This document shows, one piece after another, positions 8,011 through 16,140 of a DNA stretch of 34,619 nucleotides (positions within the stretch are counted from its first letter, which is position 1; each line of letters opens with the position of its first letter). A program made the translations under genes and the position numbers. Under the pieces are notes generated by a model, which saw nothing but the letters and a program-made list of their open reading frames with translations, was not told the origin of the DNA and did no database searches. The stretch covers positions 1-34,619 of the forward strand of contig JBLHKW010000042.1 of the NCBI GenBank assembly GCA_047618565.1, read 5' to 3'. This stretch comes from JBLHKW01 sp047618565. Lineage in GTDB: Bacteria; Planctomycetota; UBA1135; GCA-002686595.

Positions 8011-10401
8011 TCAGTCGCAGAAATCGATATGCAGGCCGTCGGTCAGGTTGAAGCCAGCCCCGCCCGCTGCAGCGTCCCGGAACCAGAACTGGAAATTCCA
8101 GCTCGACCCGGGCAGGAGCTGGCCCGCAAACGGGGTCGCGCCGACGTCCACGGAGCGCGCCACGTTCCCGCCGCCGTCCGCGAATACGGGAGGGTTGATC
8201 CGAAACGTCATGCCCCCGACGCAGCGCAGACCGTCGCCGAAGGCCACGGAGATCTGGCTCACACCGAAGAAGAACACGCCCGGCACTCCGGGCGGAACCT
8301 GGATCGCGGTAAGCACCAGGTCGTTGGCGGCGGCGCTCGCTGTCCCGCTCGCTCCGATCAGGGCGCTGTCACCCGAAGAGTTCGGAATCGAGCTGCAGTA
8401 GCTCTCGGGCAACGGGCACTCCGGCGTGTAGACCAGGGTCACGGTCGCCGACCCGGAAGTACCGGAGGCCGTCGTGACCTGATACGAGAGGCTGTCGGTG
8501 CCGCTCGCGCCCGGCGCTGGCGTGAAGATGGCGTAGGGTGCTGTACCGCTCGAGATCAACGTCGCCTGGGCCGGGAGACTCAGCAGAGCGTAGGTCGCAC
8601 TGGCCGGATCCAGGTCGGACGCGGCCGGGAGCTCGACGATAAAACTGCTGTCGTCCAGCACGGTCTTCGTGTAGGCGAACGCGACCGGAGCGTCCGTCCC
8701 CGGGGTCCCGGCGAAATAGGTGATGTCCAAGGAGACCGGCGCACTGCGCGCCGTGCGGCCATCGACAAAGCGCGCCACGGCAACGACGTCGATCGGACCG
8801 GCGCCCAGGTTCTGGCCAAACAGCGCCAGGGTATCGTCGGACTGCACGCCTGCAGCCACGATGCGCCCATTGTGCATGAGCTGCACCTCGGCCACGACCG
8901 CACCACTCGCCGAGAAGGTGAAATCGAACTGCTGGCTCAGGTCACCGGCGGCCGGTAGCACGGCCAGGGTGATAGCGAGTCCCGCGTTGTCCACCTCGAT
9001 CGAGCCGACCCAGCTGGCCCTGTTGCGTTCGAGTTCGCCGTCGTGGGCGATGACACGCAGCTCGTGCCAGCCATCACACAACTCGCCGGTGTCGAGCTGG
9101 AAGTCGGAGCCCGCGGGGACCTCCGCCAGGGTGACCCCGTCGACCAGAAGCACCAGGGTATCGATCGAGGCCAGGGGCTTGGTGGCGCTCGCCACGGGCG
9201 CGATGGTGATCGTCCCGGAGACAGGCGACAGCGGCAACCCGGGCACATCCACCGTCGGAAGGTACGACCACGGACGCGTGAGAGGATCCCCGTAGAGCAG
9301 CTGCTGGAACGGCGTGAACGGCAAGCCTCGCAGCCAGGCCTCGCCCATGCTCAGACCCTTGAAATACGTGCCGTGGGTGCGCGCGTGCGGGAACTTGCCG
9401 GGGTAGTTGCAGGGCTCCTCGACCGTGCCCGAGGCACCACTCGCACCCTTCGCGATCCAGCGCGACATCTTGACCTGCGCGCTGGTGTCGAAACGCCCCG
9501 CGAAGCTGGTGAGATGATCGGCGAAGGCCCCCGGCACGAGGCTGAAGTCCCCCGCGTCGATGTCGGGGCTCGCGAGCCCGGTCATGATGCCGAGGCAGTC
9601 GTGACGTCCGATCGGCAGATTCGCGAACAGATGCTCCGCGACACCGCCCGCATCCGTGATGCGCATGACCGCGTTCGGATAGGCGTCGTGTCGCGGGCCG
9701 CTACGGTTCGCGTCCGTGGTCTGCATGTAATAGAACGTCCCCGCCGGAAATGTGCCGTCCACACTGGCACTGCGCTCGATCAGGTCGAGGATCTCCTGCA
9801 GGCTGTTTCCGCGCTCGCCCGTGTACCCCAGCATGGCTCCGATGAAGTAGCGGCGCGCACCAGGCTCCTCGCTCGGAAGGCCACCGAACCAGCTGAACGC
9901 ACTCGAGAAGGCACGCGCGCTGTAGTTGTTCTTGGCGTACTGATTCGTCGCCGACATCTGCAGGTTGCCTGCCAGGATGCGCTCACTCTGGTACGCGAGC
10001 GTGTAACACGATGCGCTCGAGAAGCGCTGGACCGGCGCACACATGTCCGACACCAGGCCGGGCGCAGGCACATGGAAGTCCCCCCCGGGCGGAATGATCA
10101 CGAAGTCGATGTGATCCCCGAGTCCGCGTAGCGCCAGCTCACCGAAGAACGCGGGCAGGTTGGTCGCGGCAAACTCAGGATAGCTCGTGGCTCCAGGCGC
10201 CATGTAAACGAAATTGGAGGCCGGCAGGTCACGGCGCGCAGCGTAGACGTTCGCCACGTACATGGACTCCGCGCTGGCCGGGTCGACCACAAGGATGGCC
10301 CGTTCGCCGCCAGCGCCTGCCAGCGCCAAGGGCGGAATGGCCAGGGCGCATAGCACTGCACCGACAGCGCGCAGCCGACCACCGTTCGAGAATAGAGTCA
10401 T
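8011..10401 (-). CDS. TIGR03790-family exported protein with cadherin/Ig-like region and C-terminal surface domain
   Basis: The protein has 796 residues and three parts. After a signal peptide, residues about 33-375 match the TIGR03790 family of unknown function, with RAILVVDPASAE..., NSLQEILDLIERSASVDGTF, GTFYYMQTTDANRSGPRHD and LLYGDPLTRPW. Residues about 380-660 are Ig/cadherin-like with DSLSYQVTTASG. The last ~130 residues, starting near CSSIPNSSGDSALIGASG and ending in NFQFWFRD...NLTDGL, look like a C-terminal domain often attached to planctomycetal secreted proteins. The start is ATG at 10401 with a weak GAGG about nine bases upstream. It is 60 bases downstream of the aminotransferase gene, probably in the same transcript. 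No enzymatic function is known. Confidence 0.8.
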   Translation of the reverse strand: MTLFSNGGRLRAVGAVLCALAIPPLALAGAGGERAILVVDPASAESMYVANVYAARRDLPASNFVYMAPGATSYPEFAATNLPAFFGELALRGLGDHIDFVIIPPGGDFHVPAPGLVSDMCAPVQRFSSASCYTLAYQSERILAGNLQMSATNQYAKNNYSARAFSSAFSWFGGLPSEEPGARRYFIGAMLGYTGERGNSLQEILDLIERSASVDGTFPAGTFYYMQTTDANRSGPRHDAYPNAVMRITDAGGVAEHLFANLPIGRHDCLGIMTGLASPDIDAGDFSLVPGAFADHLTSFAGRFDTSAQVKMSRWIAKGASGASGTVEEPCNYPGKFPHARTHGTYFKGLSMGEAWLRGLPFTPFQQLLYGDPLTRPWSYLPTVDVPGLPLSPVSGTITIAPVASATKPLASIDTLVLLVDGVTLAEVPAGSDFQLDTGELCDGWHELRVIAHDGELERNRASWVGSIEVDNAGLAITLAVLPAAGDLSQQFDFTFSASGAVVAEVQLMHNGRIVAAGVQSDDTLALFGQNLGAGPIDVVAVARFVDGRTARSAPVSLDITYFAGTPGTDAPVAFAYTKTVLDDSSFIVELPAASDLDPASATYALLSLPAQATLISSGTAPYAIFTPAPGASGTDSLSYQVTTASGTSGSATVTLVYTPECPLPESYCSSIPNSSGDSALIGASGTASAAANDLVLTAIQVPPGVPGVFFFGVSQISVAFGDGLRCVGGMTFRINPPVFADGGGNVARSVDVGATPFAGQLLPGSSWNFQFWFRDAAAGGAGFNLTDGLHIDFCD

Positions 10402-10461
10402 GATGGAATACCTCGGAGTGTGCAGGATGTGGCCGCTCGCGGACGCAGGATAGACCGGGCG

Positions 10462-11727
10462 TCAGGCGCCGGCGATCTGTCGCAGGGCCGCCACGAACAC
10501 GTCCAGCTCGGCGACGGTGGTGTAGATGTTCGGCGTGATCCGGCATCCGCGAACGCCCGGACGGTTGATCGCGACGGTCCAGATATGGTGTTCTTTCAGA
10601 AGTCGCCCGGCGAGCTCCGACGGTTCGATGCCCTCGATGCCGACGTTGGCGATGGCACAGGCCCGCATGGGGTCGCGCGGCGTATTGATCCGTACACGGG
10701 CTAGCTCGCGCACCTGGCTGGTCCAGTAGGTCTGCAGGTAACGCAAGCGCGCCTGCTTGCGGCTCGGACCGAGGCGATCGTGGTACGCGAGCGCATCCGC
10801 GATGCCCAGCTCCACATGCACCGGCTTGGTGCCCGTGTGGTTCAGCCGCGACATCTCATCCCTCGGCCGCCCGGATTCGGCGAACAACGGCCAGAGCTGC
10901 TCGACCTTGTCAGGCTTCACCCAGAGGATGCCACAGCCCAACGGGGCCCCCAGCCACTTGTGCAGGCTGGCTCCGTAGTAGTCCGCGCCGAGAGCCGGGA
11001 TGTCGGATTCGATGTGTGCGAAGGCATGCGCGCCATCGACCATGACCTCGACCCCACGCGCATGCGCCATGTCGCAGATCTTCCTCACCGGCAGGACTTG
11101 ACCTGTGATGTTGATCATGTGGCACACCATCAAGACGCGTGTCCTGTCGGTGATGGCGGAGGCGTACAGGTCGACGATCTCGTCGTCGTCTCGCGGGTCG
11201 TTCGGGATCGACACGATGCGGTTGACGATCCCGTGGCGCTCCGCCTGCAACCTGAACATGTCGAGCATGGCGCCGTAGTCCTGCTCGGCCATGACTGCCT
11301 CATCTCCCGCTTTCCAGGGCAGGCCGCCGATGACCAGGTCCAGAGACTCGGTAGTGTTGCGCGTGATGACCAGGTTGTCGGGCGAGCAGTTCGCGGTCTC
11401 GGCCAGCATGGCGACCATGCGCCGCCGGTTCTCGGACTGCACCGTGCGCATGTAATAGGAAGCCTGGTGGTTGACCTCCCGTACGTGGGCGACATAACGC
11501 TCGAGGGTTTCCTCGGGCATCATGCAGTAGTAGCCGTTCTCGAGGTTGATGTAGTCCGACTTGAGGCGGTAGCCGGCACGGATCTTGGCCCAGAAGTCCT
11601 CGTCCTCGGCGACCTCCGTGTCGGGCGCCTCCCCCAACGCGTGCACGAGGCGCTCGATGTAGGCGAGCAGCGGCGAGGCTCCGAGCCCCACGAGTGACAT
11701 CTGCTTGAGAAAGGTTCGTTTATTCAT
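10462..11727 (-). CDS. class V aminotransferase (isopenicillin-N-epimerase-like) with a Tat-like leader
   Basis: The protein has 421 residues and is PLP-dependent, fold type I. NLENGYYCMMP opens the domain. MVDGAHAFAHIE gives Asp231, which contacts the PLP pyridine nitrogen. YGASLHKWLGAPLGCG gives Lys257 as the Schiff-base lysine. The pattern fits the cysteine desulfurase/isopenicillin N epimerase group, but the active-site Cys loop of desulfurases is absent, so an epimerase- or lyase-like reaction is more likely. The N-terminus MNKRTFLKQMSLVGLG resembles a twin-arginine leader with Lys-Arg in place of Arg-Arg, suggesting export of a folded cofactor enzyme. The gene lies between YceI and the TIGR03790 gene with short gaps. 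Confidence 0.85.
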   Translation of the reverse strand: MNKRTFLKQMSLVGLGASPLLAYIERLVHALGEAPDTEVAEDEDFWAKIRAGYRLKSDYINLENGYYCMMPEETLERYVAHVREVNHQASYYMRTVQSENRRRMVAMLAETANCSPDNLVITRNTTESLDLVIGGLPWKAGDEAVMAEQDYGAMLDMFRLQAERHGIVNRIVSIPNDPRDDDEIVDLYASAITDRTRVLMVCHMINITGQVLPVRKICDMAHARGVEVMVDGAHAFAHIESDIPALGADYYGASLHKWLGAPLGCGILWVKPDKVEQLWPLFAESGRPRDEMSRLNHTGTKPVHVELGIADALAYHDRLGPSRKQARLRYLQTYWTSQVRELARVRINTPRDPMRACAIANVGIEGIEPSELAGRLLKEHHIWTVAINRPGVRGCRITPNIYTTVAELDVFVAALRQIAGA

Positions 11728-11785
11728 GGGAGATGGATCCCATGGTACCCGAAGTCTCCTCTGCAGTGCGCTCGCGGGCCCTGGA

Positions 11786-12365
11786 TCAGCGTGCGGGGTT
11801 CGTGAGCACGTGCATCTCCACGGTCATCTCATCCCCGATGAAATCGGGGATGTCGCGATGCTTGTAGCTCACACCAAACTCCTGGCGGTCGAAGCTGGCG
11901 GTCGCAACATACCCGACGGCCGTCCCCGTGCCGGGCTCATCCAGCAGCGTGACCTCGAGCTCCGCGTCCCTGGAGACCCCACGGATCGTCAGCACGCCCA
12001 TGACCCTCAGGACGTCCCCCTCGGAGGCCACCTCGAGGCTCTCGAAGACGATCTCGGGGAACTTGGCCACGTCTAGACAAATCCGCTGACCTCAGGTGCA
12101 GGTCACGCTCGTCGATGCCTGTATCGATGCTGGCCGCGTCGATCAGCGCCAGGACACGTGATTTCTCGGGGCGTTCCGCGTCGTAGCTCAGGTCGAGCTT
12201 GAAACGGCTGAACTTGCCCGTGACGCGGGAGAGGCCACCGAGGATCGGCACCGAGAAACCGACCGTCGAGTGATTGACGTCCGTCCTGCGCGCGCTGAGC
12301 AGGGCGGTCAAGGAAGGTACGGCAGCGGCGCTCACCAGGAGTCCGACGAGAAGGATGAGTTTCAT
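11786..12365 (-). pseudogene. YceI-family lipocalin-like protein, frameshifted
   Basis: The gene begins at ATG 12365 with a signal peptide (MKLILLVGLLVSAAAVP). It reads as YceI through NHSTVGFSVPILGGLS, FKLDLSYDAERPEKSR and IDTGIDERDLHLRSADL. It then leaves the frame. The continuation FPEIVFESLEV...VMGVLTIRGVSRDAELEV lies in another frame. One extra base near 12071-12081 explains the break, since removing it would restore the family pattern after HLRSAD. YceI proteins bind polyisoprenoids in the periplasm. Everything else is well conserved, so this is either a recent mutation or a sequencing error. GGAAG about eight bases upstream may be the ribosome binding site. Confidence 0.8.
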
Positions 12366-12477
12366 GGATCGCTTCCAGAGTGACGGGTCCTTGAGATGCA
12401 CGCTGAGTCCCGACGGGCGAGAAACGGACGCACCAAACGGCACTATTCTGCCCGCGGGCAGCTGCGATCCGCCGGTG

Positions 12478-14091
12478 TCACGACCCCGTGAGCTGATACG
12501 TGCGTGCCCGCTGGAAGGGTGATTCCAGGGTGAACGCCGTGACTCCGTCCGGTCCGCGCTCGAACTCCAGGGTACGCGGCACCGAGCCGCTCGTCCGATC
12601 CGACACGAACTCCCAGAGGGCGTCCCCAAGTTGGTAAGCGAGCGGCACAAGTTCCTCATCGTGGATTTCGAGTACGAGCCCTCCGTCCACGACCCGGATG
12701 CGCAACTCCTGGGGCTCGCGTCCTTCCGACTCGCACGTGAACACACCGCACAGCTCCGCAAGGTTGGACGGCTGCTCGCCCTGCTCGCGCTGGAAGCTGG
12801 CGCCTCTGGCATGCGGAGCGAGATCGAAGCGCGTCAAGTGGGTGCGATCCCGTACGTAGAGCTCGCTGCCCACCAGCGTCGGCGCCGTGAACCCATGGGA
12901 ATCCGTGACGACCAGGCTGCCGTGGATCTCTGGCCCGTCGTCGGTGAATGTCGTCAGGGCCAGGCGACCGTCCTCGTCGAAGATCACGAAGGCCGAGCCA
13001 GCGCTGATCAGATTGGCCTTCGAGAACCCGCGCGTGCGCCACAGCATCTCGCCCGTGTCGAGGTCGAGACAGGTCAACATTCCCGGTCGGCCCATTCCGC
13101 TGACCCCGTACAGGCGGCGGTTCACCAGCAGCATGTTCGTGAAGTGCAGTGACATCCGTCGACTGGACCACAGCTTCTCGACCTGAATTCCCTGATCCCC
13201 GGCCACGAGCCGGACCGCTTCCGCTGGCTTGCCGTAGGCCGAACTGCAGACGAGCGTGTCGACACCATCAAACACGGGCGTCGAGCAGTTGAACCCGAAG
13301 TCCGTCGCGTGTGGGTGGCGCCAGAGCACCTCACCGTACTCCAGCTCGAGCCCCGCCATCTCGTTGCCCATGAACACGACGACCTGCTCCTGGCCGTCGA
13401 ACTCGATCAACAGCGGTGACGCCTTCGAGCCCGGATAGTTCTGGTTCGCCCAGACGATCTCGCCCGTCCCGATGTCGAGCGCCACCACCGCGCCTCCGTC
13501 GAGACCCAGATTGGCAGTGTCATCGATTGCGTTGCTCTCGTCGGTCCCTCCGACGGCGAGGATCACGAAGCCTTCCCAGATCAGTGGACTCGGGGAATAG
13601 CCGCGCCCTGGCATGGGAATCTCGAACTCCTCCATGATGTCGTGACTCCAGAGGATCTCGCCCGACGCCTTGTCGAAGCAATGGACATCGATCCCCACGC
13701 CAACGGTGACCAGGCGCTCGCCTGAGATGGCCGGCGTCGCCGACGGGCCGTCGCCATACTGCTGCGCCGAGCTGTGGGTCACCACCGGATACTCGTGCTC
13801 CCAGAGGGTGGATCCCGTGTCGCGCGCCATGCAGACTATGACCTCCAACCCCGCGCGCCGGTACATACTGTAGAGCCGCTTCCCATCGACGAGGGTCTGC
13901 GCGTATCCGTCGCCCAACTCGCGGCGCCAGGCAACCGGTGGCCCGTTCTCAGGCCAGGTCGAAGCGAGCGCACCGGCGGGACTGTGGAAGTCGCGGCCAG
14001 GGCCTCCAAACTGCGTCCATTGGCCGTGGGCGGAGGTGGCGCTGATGCCGACCAGGGCGAATACGAGTCCAAGGTGGGTGGTCCGTCTCAT
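12478..14091 (-). CDS. exported PQQ-binding-like (BamB-type) beta-propeller protein
   Basis: The protein has 537 residues, with a signal peptide MRRTTHLGLVFALVGI...SAHG. It carries the repeat signature of PQQ/BamB propellers, with blades ending in GSTLWEHEYP, ASGEILWSHDI, GTGEIVWANQ, YGEVLWRHP and TGEMLWRTRG. These A-x-D-x-x-T-G-x-x-x-W motifs leave little doubt about the fold. The catalytic residues of quinoprotein dehydrogenases are not obvious, so a structural or binding role is more likely. The start at 14091 is chosen over an upstream open frame because the signal peptide begins there; a clear ribosome binding site is missing. The upstream region contains runs of C (G on the coding strand). 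Confidence 0.8.
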   Translation of the reverse strand: MRRTTHLGLVFALVGISATSAHGQWTQFGGPGRDFHSPAGALASTWPENGPPVAWRRELGDGYAQTLVDGKRLYSMYRRAGLEVIVCMARDTGSTLWEHEYPVVTHSSAQQYGDGPSATPAISGERLVTVGVGIDVHCFDKASGEILWSHDIMEEFEIPMPGRGYSPSPLIWEGFVILAVGGTDESNAIDDTANLGLDGGAVVALDIGTGEIVWANQNYPGSKASPLLIEFDGQEQVVVFMGNEMAGLELEYGEVLWRHPHATDFGFNCSTPVFDGVDTLVCSSAYGKPAEAVRLVAGDQGIQVEKLWSSRRMSLHFTNMLLVNRRLYGVSGMGRPGMLTCLDLDTGEMLWRTRGFSKANLISAGSAFVIFDEDGRLALTTFTDDGPEIHGSLVVTDSHGFTAPTLVGSELYVRDRTHLTRFDLAPHARGASFQREQGEQPSNLAELCGVFTCESEGREPQELRIRVVDGGLVLEIHDEELVPLAYQLGDALWEFVSDRTSGSVPRTLEFERGPDGVTAFTLESPFQRARTYQLTGS

Positions 14092-14174
14092 GATGTGTAG
14101 ATAAGCGACCGACGCTCGGACTATTTCGCGCTCCACGAAAGACGGCTGCAGCGCGGTCCAGATGCGCCGATCTG

Positions 14175-14242
14175 CCCCCCCGTTCCGCCCCCCATCCCAT
14201 CTTCCGGGGCTCCCCATGTCCAAGTCCGCCAGTCCCCCCCCC
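14175..14242 (-). other. G-rich tract on the minus strand upstream of the PQQ-like gene (G-quadruplex candidate)
   Basis: On the plus strand there are C runs at 14175-14181, 14188-14193, 14196-14198, 14212-14215 and 14234-14242, so the coding strand of the downstream gene carries five G runs within 68 bases. This meets the usual spacing for a G-quadruplex. It lies between the two propeller genes, about 85-150 bases before the ATG at 14091. The base counts in these runs should be treated with caution, as homopolymers are error-prone. Confidence 0.4.
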
Positions 14243-14298
14243 TCAGCATGCGGCCTCGTTGCGGACGGACTCAAGCACCGAAGTTGACCTCGATCCGT

Positions 14299-15225
14299 TC
14301 AGCGCGCCCGGCCGGGATTCCGCGCCAGGGTGAGCGCTACTGCCAGCAGCATCAGCAGCGCCATCACGATCACGCCACCGAGGGGCAATGCCGGCATCGT
14401 TGCTGGCGGAAGTGTCGGGCTTACGGCGACACCGAACGGCGCACTGACGCCCGCTCCGAGAACGGTCTGTACGTTGGCACCGTTGAGGTCGGCACGTTTC
14501 AGGGAACCGCCGCCGCCGAGTTCGGTCCAGTACATCTTGCCGGGCAACAGGTCGAGTCCGATGTCCAGGGGCATGCTGAGGCCCGTCACAAGGTCTTCGA
14601 TCGTGCCCGTGCCGTCCATGTTGACCCGCTGGACGCGCCCGCTACCGATCGCCGTCCAGTAGATCTTGCCGGCGGCGATGTCCAGCGCCAGTCCGTGCGG
14701 GGAGCTCGCGTTGGCAACCAGCTCGTTCCGGGTGCCGTTCAGGTTTGCTCGCCGCACGGCGTTACCCCGGCTCCCGTAGACCTTGCCGCCGACCGGGTCG
14801 ACCGCGAGACCGTCCGCGGAGTTGGCGGCGATGACGAGCTCGATATCGGTACCGTCCAGATTCGCGCGACAGATCCGTTTGGCCGCCAGCTCGGTCCAGT
14901 AGACCTTGCCCGCGGTCAGATCGAGCGCAACTGCATGCGGGTTTCCGCCGGCCGCCACGATCACCTCCACGTCGGAGCCGTCGAGATTGGCGCGCTGGAT
15001 GTTGCCGCCCTGCTCCGCCCAGTAGAGCTTGCCGCCCGCGACGTCGACGCGGATCCCATCGGCTCCGGTCAAGCCCGAAGACACGAGCGTCATCTGGTAA
15101 CCACCAGCCAGATCACATCTCCCAATCTTGCTCGAAGCACCAGAGCCGTCCGTGCAGAACAGCTCCTGGGCCGTTGCAGGAGCGACCAACAGAAACAAAA
15201 TAGCGAAATACGCGATGCTCTTCAT
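14299..15225 (-). CDS. surface propeller with LDL-receptor class B (YWTD-like) repeats and a C-terminal membrane tail
   Basis: The protein has 308 residues with a signal peptide over residues 1-20 (MKSIAYFAILF...APATAQ). It has YWTD-like repeats about 40 residues apart: GKLYWAE (66-71), GKVYWTE (107-112), GKVYGSR, GKIYWTA (187-192) and GKMYWTE, each followed by R-A-N-L-D/N-G. These form a six-bladed propeller like LDLR class B modules. The C-terminus (about 278-308) is MPALPLGG, a hydrophobic helix and a basic end, resembling an IPTL-CTERM sorting tail. It is probably exported and anchored. It is divergent from the choice-of-anchor-E gene at 15476, which has a similar tail, and the two share a 250-bp promoter region. 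Confidence 0.8.
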   Translation of the reverse strand: MKSIAYFAILFLLVAPATAQELFCTDGSGASSKIGRCDLAGGYQMTLVSSGLTGADGIRVDVAGGKLYWAEQGGNIQRANLDGSDVEVIVAAGGNPHAVALDLTAGKVYWTELAAKRICRANLDGTDIELVIAANSADGLAVDPVGGKVYGSRGNAVRRANLNGTRNELVANASSPHGLALDIAAGKIYWTAIGSGRVQRVNMDGTGTIEDLVTGLSMPLDIGLDLLPGKMYWTELGGGGSLKRADLNGANVQTVLGAGVSAPFGVAVSPTLPPATMPALPLGGVIVMALLMLLAVALTLARNPGRAR

Positions 15226-15290
15226 GATCCAGATTCCACTCATGGAACGTCCGTGCCAGGTCCATGTGGAGTCCCGATAATCCCCTGAGT

Positions 15291-15321
15291 TTGCGGCCAA
15301 CGGATGTAAGAGACTTATAAC
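15291..15321 (+). promoter_or_regulatory. possible promoter for the IPTL-tailed gene
   Basis: TTGCGG (15291-15296) and TATAAC (15316-15321) are 19 bases apart and resemble a housekeeping promoter pointing right. They lie about 155 bases before the start of the gene at 15476, within the divergent intergenic region. Confidence 0.25.
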
Positions 15322-15475
15322 GAATGGGAACGGCGACCCCGGGAGCGGTGGTTCTCCACGGAGGTAAGTCGCCTGGGGTTGCGAGCCAATGGAATATCGA
15401 CAACCATGGACTCTCGCAGCGCTGATCGGCGCCACGTTTAGCAACCCCAAACGACACCCGGGATCCTCACCGACG

Positions 15476-16117
15476 ATGAAGGCCACCCTCGTATTGTTAG
15501 CACTCGCCCTGTCCAGCGCTCCCCTCAGCGCTGATGTGATCGTCCAGGAAGGAATGCTGGATGGCAACAAGGGCGGTCCGGACATGCATGCCATCGCCCT
15601 GGACCAGTTCGACACCCAAGGCGGAACCCGGGTCTTGAATTTCGTGCAGCTCGACCTCTTGACGAGCACCGTCGGCGGCGGCACGACCACGGGCACCGGC
15701 ATCGCGGTCAACATCGGGGTGACGCTCTCGGCGGACTACCTGCTAGGGATGCAGACCCTCGCCAACACCGAGGCCGTGATCGACCTCGACGTTGCGAACA
15801 ACGGAGCTCCGACTGCTTTCAGCGCGTTCAACACGGACACCGAGGAGGTGGTCATCGACCAGCCCGGGGACATGGCACCATGGATCGGCCCGGGCCAGAT
15901 CGACCTGACGGGTGTCACCGAGTTCCACATCGTCCTGACGCCTGAGGGCGAGATCGACTTCAGCGCTGGCGGAACGGTGCGCTATACCCTCACCTACGAT
16001 TACCTCGTGGTCGGACCCGTGCCGGCGCTCCCGGTCTGGGGTCTGCTGGCGCTCACCCTGGTCATGGCAGGAGCCGGCGCACGCATGCTCCACCAGCGCG
16101 CGCAGGCTGCCCTCTAA
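15476..16117 (+). CDS. exported choice-of-anchor-E-like protein with IPTL-CTERM-like tail
   Basis: The protein has 213 residues with a signal peptide MKATLVLLALALSS...SADV. The middle contains LDQFDTQGGTRVLNFVQLDL, like the opening of choice-of-anchor E domains, and a beta-rich body. The C-terminus PALPVWGLLALTLVMAG, a hydrophobic helix, then RMLHQR is a typical IPTL-CTERM-like sorting signal (normally P-T-L; here A-L-P), used for export and anchoring by a dedicated sorting system. No such sorting peptidase is in the window. The start at 15476 is set by the signal peptide; there is no strong ribosome binding site. The biological role is unknown. Confidence 0.75.
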   Translation: MKATLVLLALALSSAPLSADVIVQEGMLDGNKGGPDMHAIALDQFDTQGGTRVLNFVQLDLLTSTVGGGTTTGTGIAVNIGVTLSADYLLGMQTLANTEAVIDLDVANNGAPTAFSAFNTDTEEVVIDQPGDMAPWIGPGQIDLTGVTEFHIVLTPEGEIDFSAGGTVRYTLTYDYLVVGPVPALPVWGLLALTLVMAGAGARMLHQRAQAAL

Positions 16118-16140
16118 CCGGCACTGCCTCCCGGCGCGAC

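Noticed and set aside
8029..8958. Long open frame on the plus strand opposite the TIGR03790 gene
   Set aside because: Arg/Gly-rich antisense frame typical of GC-rich DNA; the opposite strand has clear domain motifs.
11728..11760. Seven-codon upstream open frame before the aminotransferase
   Set aside because: It has an AGAGGAGA-like site upstream but poor spacing, and there is no other evidence of regulation.
12478..14091. Quinoprotein dehydrogenase assignment for the PQQ-like propeller
   Set aside because: Blade motifs are clear, but catalytic Asp/Glu and the disulfide ring typical of PQQ alcohol dehydrogenases were not found.
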